In this document: one piece after another, positions 1 to 7,392 of the stretch
Layout: each line of letters starts with the position of its first letter
Position numbering within the stretch: position 1 is the first letter of the stretch
Translations under genes and position numbers: made by a program
The notes under the pieces: generated by a model
What the model was told of the DNA's origin: nothing
The model's database searches: none
The model's input: the letters and a program-made list of their open reading frames with translations, nothing else
Source of the DNA: Actinomycetes bacterium
GTDB taxonomy: Bacteria; Actinomycetota; Acidimicrobiia; Acidimicrobiales; Palsa-688
NCBI GenBank assembly: GCA_021827225.1
Contig: JAKAXG010000055.1
Location: 1 to 12,226 of the forward strand
Length of the DNA stretch: 12,226 bases
Reading direction: 5' to 3'

Positions 1-2
1 CG

Positions 3-788
3 GAGCAGACGCTACCCAAGATGAAGCGCAAGGAGTACGAGCGGCACCTGCGGGTACTGCACGGCGAGCTGGTCGCCATGCAGGAATGGGTGAGGCGGTC
101 CGGCGCCAAGATCTGCATCGTGTTCGAGGGGCGCGACACCGCCGGCAAGGGCGGCACGATCAAGGCCATCACCGAGCGGGTCAGCCCCCGGGTGTTCCGG
201 GTGGTGGCCCTCCCCGCGCCCAACAGCCGGGAGCGCTCGCAGATGTACATGCAGCGCTACCTCCCCCACCTGCCGGCGGCCGGGGAGGTGGTCATCTTCG
301 ACCGCAGCTGGTACAACCGGGCCGGGGTGGAACGGGTGATGGGCTTCTGCACCATGGACGAGGTGCAGCGGTTCCTCCGGGGCACTCCGGAGGTGGAACG
401 GGCCATGGTCGACTCCGGGATCATCCTGGTCAAGTACTGGCTGGACGTGAGCCCCGACGAGCAGACCCGCCGCCTGGAGAGCCGGATCGAGGATCCCCGC
501 AAGGTGTGGAAGCTCTCGGACCTGGACCTGCAGTCCTACCACCGGTGGTTCGACTACGGCCGGGCCCGCGACGAGATGTTCGGTTCCACGCACACCGCGT
601 GGGCTCCGTGGTACTTCGCCCACAGCGACGACAAGAAGCGCACCCGCCTCAACATCATCTCCCATCTGCTGAGCGTCGTCCCCTACGAGCCTCTCGACCA
701 TCGGCCGGTGAAGCTGCCGAAACGCCAGGAAGCCCACGGGTACCGAGAGCCGCTTCTCGCCGCCACGCAGATACCGACACCTTTCTGA
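3..788 (+). CDS. ppk2: Polyphosphate kinase 2 (PPK2, class I-like), probably 5'-partial
   Basis: PPK2 enzymes transfer phosphate between inorganic polyphosphate and nucleotides in the cytoplasm; the one-domain class I type mainly converts NDP to NTP. Numbered from the ATG at 21 (255 residues), the Walker A loop GRDTAGKGG is at 37-45, the Walker B/lid region FDRSWYNRAGVERVMGF starts at 93 with Asp94, and the family blocks KYW (138-140), DPRKVWKLS (158-166), APWY (195-198) and PYE (221-223) follow in order, ending with the usual LPKRQEAHGY tail. The frame stays open to base 3, reads LPK just before the ATG, and no Shine-Dalgarno precedes the ATG at 21. Family members usually have more residues ahead of this point, so the true start is probably upstream of the window. 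It ends 50 bp before the P-type ATPase start on the same strand. Family assignment is firm; assignment to class I (NDP rather than NMP) is inferred from overall resemblance. Confidence 0.93.
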   Translation, partial: EQTLPKMKRKEYERHLRVLHGELVAMQEWVRRSGAKICIVFEGRDTAGKGGTIKAITERVSPRVFRVVALPAPNSRERSQMYMQRYLPHLPAAGEVVIFDRSWYNRAGVERVMGFCTMDEVQRFLRGTPEVERAMVDSGIILVKYWLDVSPDEQTRRLESRIEDPRKVWKLSDLDLQSYHRWFDYGRARDEMFGSTHTAWAPWYFAHSDDKKRTRLNIISHLLSVVPYEPLDHRPVKLPKRQEAHGYREPLLAATQIPTPF

Positions 789-826
789 AGCGGCACCAGC
801 CCCCGCTCCGGGGCCCGCCACACAGC

Positions 827-834
827 GAGGAGGT
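827..834 (+). promoter_or_regulatory. Shine-Dalgarno site fixing the P-type ATPase start
   Basis: GAGGAGGT lies 4 bases before the ATG at 839. The ATPase reading frame is open for another 251 codons upstream, overlapping ppk2, so this site together with the end of ppk2 at 788 decides in favour of the start at 839. Confidence 0.75.
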
Positions 835-838
835 CCCC

Positions 839-3580
839 ATGACCGACATCATCCAGACGCCCCCCGGTGCCGCCGGGACGGCCGCCCCGTGGTACGGCCG
901 GCCGGCCGAGGAGGTGGCCGGGGCGCTCGGAGTGGACGTGGCGGTGGGGCTGCCCGGCGACCGGGCCAGGAGCCTCCTGGCCGCCAACGGGCCGAACTCG
1001 CTGCCCGAGGAGGAGGCGCCGCCGGCCTGGAAGCGTTTCCTGGCCGAGTACCGCAGCTACATGCAACTCATCCTGTCCGGGGCGGCCATCGTCTCCCTGG
1101 CCATCAAGCAGTGGAGCACCGCGGTGGTGCTCATCCTGCTGACCGTGGGCAACGCCCTCGTGGCCATGCGCCAGGAGGGGAAGGCCGAGAGCGCCATGAA
1201 CGCCCTCAAATCCCTGATGAAGGCCACCGCCCGGGTCCGGCGCGACGGGATCGAAAGGGAGGTGTCCGCCGAGCAACTGGTGGTAGGCGACGTGGTGCTG
1301 CTCAACGCCGGGGACCAGGTCCCCGCGGACGGGCGGGTGGTGGCGGCCAGCTCGCTCCAGGTGGACGAGTCCTCGCTGACCGGTGAGAGCACACCGGCCG
1401 CCAAGGAGACCCGGCCCCTGGACGGGACCGGTCTGGCGCCCGGCGACTGCTCGAACATGGTGTTCATGAACACCCCGGTCACCCACGGGAGCGGGGAGTT
1501 CGTCGTCACCGCCACCGGCACCGGCACCGAGGTGGGCCGGATCTCCGGGCTTCTCAGGACCACCGCCCGGGAGATGTCGCCGCTCACCAGGGAGCTCAAC
1601 AACCTGAGCCTGTGGGTGGTCGGGGCAGCCGGGCTGACGATGATCGTGATGTTCGCCACCGGCCGGGCGCGCGGCCAGGCGTGGGACGCGCTGTTCGTGA
1701 GCGCCGTGTCACTGGCCATCGCCGCCATACCCGAGGCCCTGCCGACCGTCACCCAGGTGATCCTGTCGCTCGGGAGCACCGACCTGGCGGCGCGCAACGC
1801 CATCGTCAAGGACCTGCCTTCGGTCGAGACGCTGGGCTTCACCTCGGCCATCAACTCGGACAAGACCGGCACGCTGACGATGAACCAGATGACCGCAGTG
1901 GAGCTCGTCGACCTGGACGACCGCTACCGGGTCACCGGCACCGGCTACGAGCTGTCCGGGCAGGTGCAGCACACCGCCGGCCGGGCCGACCACCCCGATC
2001 CCATCATCCTCCCGTTCGTGATCGCCAACGACGCCGAGGTGGTGGACGACCGGGTGATCGGGGACCCCACCGAGCGGGCACTGCTCGTACTGGCGTACAA
2101 GGCCGGCGTGGACATCGCCGGCAGCCGCCGGGCCCTGCCCCGACTCGCCACCCTGCCGTTCGACCCGGGGTACAAGCTGATGGCCACGTTCAACCGGGGA
2201 ACCGACGCAGAGGGTCGCCCGGTCGTCCGCTGCTTCGTGAAAGGGGCGGCGCCGGCGGTGCTGGCCCGCACCGCCACCGCCCTGACCGGCGGCCGTAGCG
2301 TTCCGTGGGACCGGGACCGGGCGGACACCGCCCACGCCGAGATCGAGCGGATGGGCGGCGACGGCCTGCGGGTCATGGCCGCCGCCCAGCGCGACATCGA
2401 CGCCGGAGCCTTCGACGCCGGAAGCGACCTGCTCGCCTACGTGACCGATCTCGAGCTGACCGGACTGGTGGGCATGGTCGACCCTCCCCGGCCCGAGTCC
2501 AAGGCCGCCGTAGCCGACGCCCGGGCCGCCCACGTGCGGGTGCGGATGGTCACGGGGGACGACGTCACCACCGGCGCAGCCATCGCCGCTCAGCTCGGCA
2601 TCGAAGGTGAGGCCGTTCTGGGCGCCGAGCTCGCGGCCATGAGCGCGGAGGAACGCCGGTCGCGCATCGACGCCATCGGGGTGGTCGGCCGGGTCGCCCC
2701 GGAGCACAAGGTGCTGCTGGCCGAGACCCTGAAGGAGAAGGGCGAGGTGGTGGCCATGACCGGCGACGGCGTCAACGACGCACCCGCCATCAAGGCGGCG
2801 GACATCGGCATAGCCATGGGCAGCGGCACGGAAGTGGCCAAGAACGCCGGGCGGATGATCCTGTCCGACGACAACTTCGCCACAATCGTCTTCGCCGTCG
2901 AGCAGGGTCGGAAGATCTTCGACAACCTCACCAAGTACATCCGCTTCGTGCTGCTGCTGCTCGTGGCGTTCGTGCTCAGCTTCATGGGCGCCGCCATCTT
3001 CAACGTGGCCGCCGGCGAGCCTTTCACCCCGGCCGAGGTGCTCTGGATCCACTTCGTCGTCAACGCCCCGTTCGGCTTCGCCCTGGGCTTCGACCGGGAG
3101 ACCCCGGGCCTGATGGAGCAGAAGCCCCGACCGCGGGGCGAGTCCGTGCTTACCGAGCCGCTCCTCCTGACGGTGGGCCTGGTCGGGCTGGCCATGTCGG
3201 TGGCCACCCTGCTCCTCATACAGCTGGGCAAGTCCGAGTTCGGCAGTGTGGCGGTCGGCAGCTCCGTCGCCTTCACGGCCTTCGTGCTGATGCTGATCGT
3301 GGCCGCGTTCGAGTGCCGGAGTCCCACCGATTCGGTGTTCACGCTGGCCACCTTCGACAGCCGCCAGATGAACCGGGCGGCCGCCGGGGAGTTCGTCCTG
3401 GCCGTGCTGGCCACCCAGATGGACGCCCTGCGGCGGATCCTCGGCACCACCAACCTCGACATGCGTCAGTTCAGATGGGCGCTGATACCCCCGATCGTCC
3501 TGCTCGGCATGTGGGAGGTCGGAAAGTACGTCGCCCGGCGGTGGGCGGCGCGCCGCCAGCCCACCGTGATCACCATCTAG
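839..3580 (+). CDS. P-type (P2-like) cation ATPase with atypical ion-binding residues
   Basis: 913-residue membrane ion pump. The cytoplasmic machinery is complete: actuator TGES at 181-184, phosphorylation DKTGT with Asp341, nucleotide-domain K468-GAA and GDPTE (408-412), MVTGDD at 570-575 and hinge TGDGVND at 641-647. Hydrophobic segments fit a ten-helix P2 layout, with M1/M2 about 75-110, M3/M4 about 255-310, M5/M6 about 700-750 and M7-M10 about 775-900. Overall pattern and length match P2A pumps such as SERCA and mycobacterial CtpF. The ion site does not: M4 keeps PEALP (Glu299), but the usual M5 Asn and Glu positions are Leu708 and Phe711, the M6 Asn/Thr/Asp positions are His738/Val741/Asn742, and the M8 Glu position is Leu819. 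Calcium transport is therefore doubtful and the ion is unknown. Twelve bases separate it from the ABC ATPase, suggesting co-transcription. Confidence 0.93.
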   Translation: MTDIIQTPPGAAGTAAPWYGRPAEEVAGALGVDVAVGLPGDRARSLLAANGPNSLPEEEAPPAWKRFLAEYRSYMQLILSGAAIVSLAIKQWSTAVVLILLTVGNALVAMRQEGKAESAMNALKSLMKATARVRRDGIEREVSAEQLVVGDVVLLNAGDQVPADGRVVAASSLQVDESSLTGESTPAAKETRPLDGTGLAPGDCSNMVFMNTPVTHGSGEFVVTATGTGTEVGRISGLLRTTAREMSPLTRELNNLSLWVVGAAGLTMIVMFATGRARGQAWDALFVSAVSLAIAAIPEALPTVTQVILSLGSTDLAARNAIVKDLPSVETLGFTSAINSDKTGTLTMNQMTAVELVDLDDRYRVTGTGYELSGQVQHTAGRADHPDPIILPFVIANDAEVVDDRVIGDPTERALLVLAYKAGVDIAGSRRALPRLATLPFDPGYKLMATFNRGTDAEGRPVVRCFVKGAAPAVLARTATALTGGRSVPWDRDRADTAHAEIERMGGDGLRVMAAAQRDIDAGAFDAGSDLLAYVTDLELTGLVGMVDPPRPESKAAVADARAAHVRVRMVTGDDVTTGAAIAAQLGIEGEAVLGAELAAMSAEERRSRIDAIGVVGRVAPEHKVLLAETLKEKGEVVAMTGDGVNDAPAIKAADIGIAMGSGTEVAKNAGRMILSDDNFATIVFAVEQGRKIFDNLTKYIRFVLLLLVAFVLSFMGAAIFNVAAGEPFTPAEVLWIHFVVNAPFGFALGFDRETPGLMEQKPRPRGESVLTEPLLLTVGLVGLAMSVATLLLIQLGKSEFGSVAVGSSVAFTAFVLMLIVAAFECRSPTDSVFTLATFDSRQMNRAAAGEFVLAVLATQMDALRRILGTTNLDMRQFRWALIPPIVLLGMWEVGKYVARRWAARRQPTVITI

Positions 3581-3592
3581 ATCGGAGGTGCC

Positions 3593-4549
3593 ATGACCAC
3601 CAGTACCGACACCCGGACCGCCCCCCGCCATAGCGGGGCGGCCATCAGCACCCGGTCCCTCACCAAGCGCTTCGGGCACTTCACCGCCCTGGACGGCCTC
3701 AACCTGGATGTGGAGCAGGGCGAGGTCTTCGGCTTCCTCGGCCCCAACGGGGCCGGGAAGTCCACCACCTTGCGCCTCCTGCTCGGACTGATCCGGCCCA
3801 GCAGCGGCACCGCCCGCATCTTCGGGGTGGACGTGGGCGACGTCAAGCACGTCCACGGGCGCATCGCCTACGTCCCCGGTGACGTGGCTCTGTGGCCCCG
3901 CCTGACGGGGAGCCAGTGCCTGTCCCTGTTCGGCCGGTTGCACGGCTCGGTGGACCCGGCCAAACGGGACGAGCTGGTGGAGCGGTTCCAGCTGGACACC
4001 TCCAAGCGGGCCCGGGCCTACTCGAAGGGCAACCGCCAGAAGGTGGCACTGGTCGCGGCGTTCTCGGCGCGGGCGGACCTGATCATGCTGGACGAGCCCA
4101 CGAGCGGCCTGGACCCGCTGATGGAGGCCGAGTTCGTCAGCGCCGTCAGGGACGTGGCCGCCGAGGGGCGGACAGTCTTCCTGTCCTCGCACATACTCTC
4201 CGAGGTGGAGACCCTCTGCCAGCGGGTCGGGATCCTGCGGGAGGGGAAGCTGGTCGAGGTGGCAGACGTCGGCAAGCTCCGCAGCATGCACGGAACCGAG
4301 CTCGACATAGACCTGGACGGCCCGGCCCCGGACCTGGGTGGGGTGGCGGGCGTGTCCGGCGTGGAGCGGACACCCGAGGGCCTCCGGATCCAGGTGTCGG
4401 GAGAGCCGGGACCTCTCCTGCGGGCCCTCGAGCCGGTCCGGGTGACCGCCCTTCGCTCCCGGGAGGCGTCACTCGAGGAGATCTTCCTCGGCTACTACGA
4501 CCGGGGTGCCCATGGCTCACGGGATGGGGAGGACGGCCATGACCACTGA
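3593..4549 (+). CDS. ABC transporter ATP-binding protein (drug/antibiotic exporter type)
   Basis: 318-residue cytoplasmic ATPase that would power the permease encoded next. Walker A GPNGAGKST is at 50-58, Walker B LIMLDEPTSGLD at 163-174 (Asp167, Glu168), and the switch His200 lies in FLSSHILSEVE. The ABC signature is the variant YSKGNRQK (143-150) instead of LSGGQ, and the Q-loop region reads YVPGDVALWP (93-102) with Gly-Asp where Gln is usual. Both variants are, to my memory, common in the CcmA-type subfamily that pairs with TnrB3-like exporters. Residues about 230-300 form the C-terminal extension typical of this subfamily, closing with EASLEEIFLGYY. The start is supported by GGAGGT at 3584-3589, four bases upstream; the ATPase stop is 12 bp away. 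Its last 11 bases overlap the permease start. The subfamily is firm; the exported substrate cannot be read from the sequence. Confidence 0.93.
   Translation: MTTSTDTRTAPRHSGAAISTRSLTKRFGHFTALDGLNLDVEQGEVFGFLGPNGAGKSTTLRLLLGLIRPSSGTARIFGVDVGDVKHVHGRIAYVPGDVALWPRLTGSQCLSLFGRLHGSVDPAKRDELVERFQLDTSKRARAYSKGNRQKVALVAAFSARADLIMLDEPTSGLDPLMEAEFVSAVRDVAAEGRTVFLSSHILSEVETLCQRVGILREGKLVEVADVGKLRSMHGTELDIDLDGPAPDLGGVAGVSGVERTPEGLRIQVSGEPGPLLRALEPVRVTALRSREASLEEIFLGYYDRGAHGSRDGEDGHDH
4526..4532 (+). promoter_or_regulatory. Shine-Dalgarno site fixing the permease start
   Basis: GGGGAGG stands 6 bases before the ATG at 4539 and lies inside the end of the ABC ATPase gene. It favours 4539 over the in-frame GTG at 4506 and ATG at 4512, which have only a poorly spaced GGGGTG upstream. 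Confidence 0.6.
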
Positions 4550-6191
4550 ACTGGCCGAGAGGCCCACACCGGCGCCCGCCCCGGCCCGGGCCACCGCCGA
4601 GCGCCCGGCACCGCTGCATGCCGAACGGGCGGATGTCAGCCTCACGTTCCGCCAGGTCTGGTTCGGAGCCTCGGTGGTGCTGGCCTCCATCGGCTTCATG
4701 CTGTGGGCCGGAACGGAGGCGTACCACAAGTCGGCCCAGGCGGGCGGGGGGATCATGACGGCGCTGGCCGACAATCCGGCCGTGCGGGCCATCTACGGCC
4801 TGCCCACCGCCATCGACACCGTGGGCGGGTTCGCCGTCTGGCGGGTCGAGCTGTTCGTCACCCTCCTGGGCAGCGTCTGGATCACCATGGCCACGACCCG
4901 GGTACTGCGCGGCGGGGAGGAGACCGGGCGCATGGATCTGGTCCTGTCCAACCCCCTGTCGCTGCTCAGGGCGACCGTCAGCAGCCTGATGGCCCTCCTG
5001 CTGGTCCCGGTGCTGAACGTGCTCCTCACCGCACCGGTCCTGACCTCCGCCGGGGGCCAGGCCGAAGGAGCGTGGCTGTATGCCGTCGGTCTGGGCCTGC
5101 TCCTTCTCACCTTCGTGGGGATGGCCGCGCTGGCCTCGCAGCTCGTGCCGGACCGGCGGCGGGCCACGGGAATCGCCATGGGGGTGCTCTTCACCACCTT
5201 CGTCCTGCGGATGTGGGCCGACGGCAGCACGACCGCCCAGTGGGCCCGGTGGCTGAGCCCCTTCGGATGGGTGGAGAACCTGCACGCGTTCGCCAGCAAC
5301 GACACCCTGGCGCTCCTGCCGCTGATCCTCGCCCCTGTAGTGCTCACGGCGCTGGCCCTCCTCACCGCGGCCCGGCGCGACACCGGAGCCGGACTGGTCA
5401 GGGCCGATGACACCAAGCAGGCCAGCAGCACGCTGCTGACCGGACCGCTCGGGTACTCGGCGCGCCGTCGCGCCGGGGAGCTGGCCGCCTGGGGCGTGGC
5501 CATCGCCGTCCTCGGGGTCCTGTCCGGGGGCCTGGCCCAGTCGCTGGTGGGATTCCCCCAGACCCAGCCGGAGGCCATGCAGATGCTCAACCAGGTGGGG
5601 ATGGCCGACGCGGTCACCCCGGGCGGCTTCATCGCCGTCATGAACGTGTTCTACGCCGTGGTGCTGGCCGGCTACGCCATCTCCTGCGTGCACACCGACT
5701 ACGACGACGAGATCAGCAACCGCCTGGACCTGCCGTACTCCAACCGGGTCACCCGCACCGGTTGGGCCGGATCGACCACCGTGACCACGGCGGTCGGCCT
5801 GGCGGCCCTGACGGTCGTGCTCGCCTTCGGCACCTGGATCGGCTCGGTGTTCTCCGATGCCGGGATCTCCGCCGGGGACTCCTTCTCCTCGGCAGCCAAC
5901 GTGCTGGTCGTGCCGATGATGTTCCTCGGGGTGGCGCTCCTCTTCCACGGGGTGCGTCCCTCTTGGACGGTCGGCGTGGTGGGCGTGCTGGCCGTCGGCC
6001 TGTACCTGGTCGAGCTCATGGGCCCGGCCCTGTCCTGGCCGACGTGGGTGGTAGACCTGTCCCCCTACCACCACCTGTCACTGGTCCCGGTGGAGTCCGC
6101 GGCCGGAGCCGCCATAGCCGTCATGGCCGCAATAGCCGTGGCTGCCGCCGGGCTCGGCCTGTTCGCCTACGCCCGGAGGGACCTCCAGTGA
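4539..6191 (+). CDS. ABC-2 type exporter permease, fused two-module (TnrB3-like)
   Basis: 550-residue polytopic membrane protein, the transmembrane partner of the ABC ATPase it overlaps by 11 bases. A Pro/Ala-rich cytoplasmic N-terminus (about 1-37) precedes roughly twelve hydrophobic segments in two sets, about 40-275 and about 318-545, separated by a charged linker (279-312). Each half carries the same landmarks: an acidic-Arg loop after the second helix (EETGRMDLVLSNP at 127-139; DEISNRLDLPYSN at 390-402) and LSPF/LSPY before the last helices (239-242; 507-510). This is what two ABC-2 permeases fused in one chain look like, and matches the family often annotated as exporter of polyketide antibiotics (tetronasin-resistance TnrB3 type). 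Substrate unknown; lipids, terpenoids or antibiotics are all possible. A start at 4506 would add 11 residues. It ends 10 bp from the convergent P450 gene. Confidence 0.88.
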   Translation: MTTELAERPTPAPAPARATAERPAPLHAERADVSLTFRQVWFGASVVLASIGFMLWAGTEAYHKSAQAGGGIMTALADNPAVRAIYGLPTAIDTVGGFAVWRVELFVTLLGSVWITMATTRVLRGGEETGRMDLVLSNPLSLLRATVSSLMALLLVPVLNVLLTAPVLTSAGGQAEGAWLYAVGLGLLLLTFVGMAALASQLVPDRRRATGIAMGVLFTTFVLRMWADGSTTAQWARWLSPFGWVENLHAFASNDTLALLPLILAPVVLTALALLTAARRDTGAGLVRADDTKQASSTLLTGPLGYSARRRAGELAAWGVAIAVLGVLSGGLAQSLVGFPQTQPEAMQMLNQVGMADAVTPGGFIAVMNVFYAVVLAGYAISCVHTDYDDEISNRLDLPYSNRVTRTGWAGSTTVTTAVGLAALTVVLAFGTWIGSVFSDAGISAGDSFSSAANVLVVPMMFLGVALLFHGVRPSWTVGVVGVLAVGLYLVELMGPALSWPTWVVDLSPYHHLSLVPVESAAGAAIAVMAAIAVAAAGLGLFAYARRDLQ

Positions 6192-6209
6192 CCGGCTGGC
6201 CTCAGGAGG
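6182..6209. other. Convergent gene junction with short interrupted inverted repeat
   Basis: The permease stop (6189-6191) and the opposite-strand P450 stop (6202-6204) are 10 bp apart. CCTCC at 6182-6186 with TGA at 6189-6191 can pair with TCA at 6202-6204 and GGAGG at 6205-6209, leaving a two-base bulge and a 10-base loop. There is no T-tract on either side, so this is not a convincing intrinsic terminator; it could act weakly in both directions or be chance in GC-rich coding DNA. Confidence 0.25.
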
Positions 6210-7392
6210 GCCGCACCGGGGTGAACGTGACGGGCATGGCCTCGTAACCGCTGACGAAGTTGGCCGGGCGGCGCGACGGCTCCTCGGGCGTCACGAGGGC
6301 CAGGTCGGGCAGGCGGGTGAGCAGCCGGTCCAGGATGGTGGAGATCTCCATCCGGGCCAGGCTGTTGCCCAGGCAGAAGTGGGAACCGAAACCGAATGCC
6401 AGGTGGTCGTTGGGGTCCCGTCGCAGGTCGAAGTTGTCGGGGTCGCTGAAGTGCTGCTCGTCGCGGTTGGCGGAGGGGTAGAGCAGCAGCAGCTTCTCCC
6501 CCGCCCTGATGCGCTTGCCGCCGAGCTCGGTGTCGGCGGTGGCGATCCGGGCCATGTTCTTGATCGGACTGACCCAGCGCAGCATCTCCTCCACCGCCCC
6601 GGGGATCAGGCCCCGGTCCGCCCCTAGCTGCTCCCACCGGTCGCGCTCGAGGAGAAGCTGGTAGACACCCCCGGTTATGACGTGGCGGGTCGTCTCGTCG
6701 CCGCCGATGAGGATGAGCAGCGAGTCGAATATGAGCTCGTCATCGCTCAGCCGGTCCCCGTCCACCTCGGCGTTGACGAGCACGCTCATCAGGTCGTCGG
6801 AGGGCAACTCCCGCCGGGCGGCTATCACCCTGCGGGCGTACGCCTCGTACTCGAGGAACACCTCGGTCATCCGCTCGATGGAACCGTCCCCGCCGTCGAG
6901 GCCGCTGAGCAGGGCGTCCGACCACTCGAGCAGCGTCTGGTGGTCCGCGTCGTCCACCCCGAGGGACTCCCCGATGACGATGAGCGGCAGCCAGGCCGCT
7001 ATGTCCCAGACGAAATCGCACTCCCCCTTCTCGCACACCCGGTCGATCAGCCGGTCGGCGATGCTCTCGATCCGGGCCGCCCGGGTGCGGACCTGGGCCG
7101 GGGTGAAGGCCCGGTTGACCAGCTTCCTCCGCTTCCAGTGGGCCGGGTCGTCCAGGTCTATGAGCATGGGGGTCGGACCGGTGTCGGGCCGGATGCCCTG
7201 GGCGTTGGAGTACAGGGCGGGCTGTTTGGAGACCTCCTTGATGTCGTCGTAGCGGGTGACGCCCCAGACCCCGCCCGCCTCGTCCCAGTGGACCGGGTCG
7301 TGGCGCCGGGCCCAGGCCAGGCCCTCGAGCGGGTCGCCGCCCCAGAAGGCGCCGGAGGTCAGCGGCAGGCTTCTCGTCGGTGTGGCTGTCAT
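6202..7392 (-). CDS. Cytochrome P450, CYP142-like (steroid side-chain oxidase type)
   Basis: 396-residue soluble P450. The I-helix oxygen-activation motif GGDETT is at 230-235, the K-helix ExxR is Glu269-Arg272, and the heme loop FGFGSHFCLG has ligand Cys340. Several stretches recall M. tuberculosis CYP142: SNAQGIRPD (62-70), DDPAHWKRRKLVN (81-93), KGECDFV (122-128), LSDDEL and LLILIGGDETTRH (215-237), RRPANFVSGYEAMPV (374-388). Known CYP142 enzymes oxidise the terminal side-chain methyl of cholesterol or cholestenone to alcohol, aldehyde and acid. The start at 7392 has AGGAAGGG 8 bases upstream and overlaps the CMD-like gene stop as ATGA; the frame is open further upstream but would run through that gene. 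No reductase or second ferredoxin is visible, so it probably shares the ferredoxin at 11575-11772. It is the last gene of the operon. The P450 call is certain; the steroid substrate is inferred from remembered similarity. Confidence 0.93.
   Translation of the reverse strand: MTATPTRSLPLTSGAFWGGDPLEGLAWARRHDPVHWDEAGGVWGVTRYDDIKEVSKQPALYSNAQGIRPDTGPTPMLIDLDDPAHWKRRKLVNRAFTPAQVRTRAARIESIADRLIDRVCEKGECDFVWDIAAWLPLIVIGESLGVDDADHQTLLEWSDALLSGLDGGDGSIERMTEVFLEYEAYARRVIAARRELPSDDLMSVLVNAEVDGDRLSDDELIFDSLLILIGGDETTRHVITGGVYQLLLERDRWEQLGADRGLIPGAVEEMLRWVSPIKNMARIATADTELGGKRIRAGEKLLLLYPSANRDEQHFSDPDNFDLRRDPNDHLAFGFGSHFCLGNSLARMEISTILDRLLTRLPDLALVTPEEPSRRPANFVSGYEAMPVTFTPVRPS

Noticed and set aside
799..814. 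GCCCC/GGGGC hairpin between ppk2 and the ATPase as a terminator
   Set aside because: Only 5 bp of stem with a 6-base loop and no T-run; expected by chance at this GC content.
86..838. Upstream extension of the P-type ATPase frame across ppk2
   Set aside because: The 251 extra codons overlap the whole ppk2 catalytic core, give a Pro/Arg-rich sequence, and the ATG at 839 has a good ribosome-binding site.
1709..4291. Very long minus-strand open frame (860 codons) opposite the P-type ATPase and ABC ATPase
   Set aside because: Low-complexity Gly/His/Arg/Asp-rich translation with no domain motif, spanning two well-supported genes; a typical mirror effect of high-GC codon bias.
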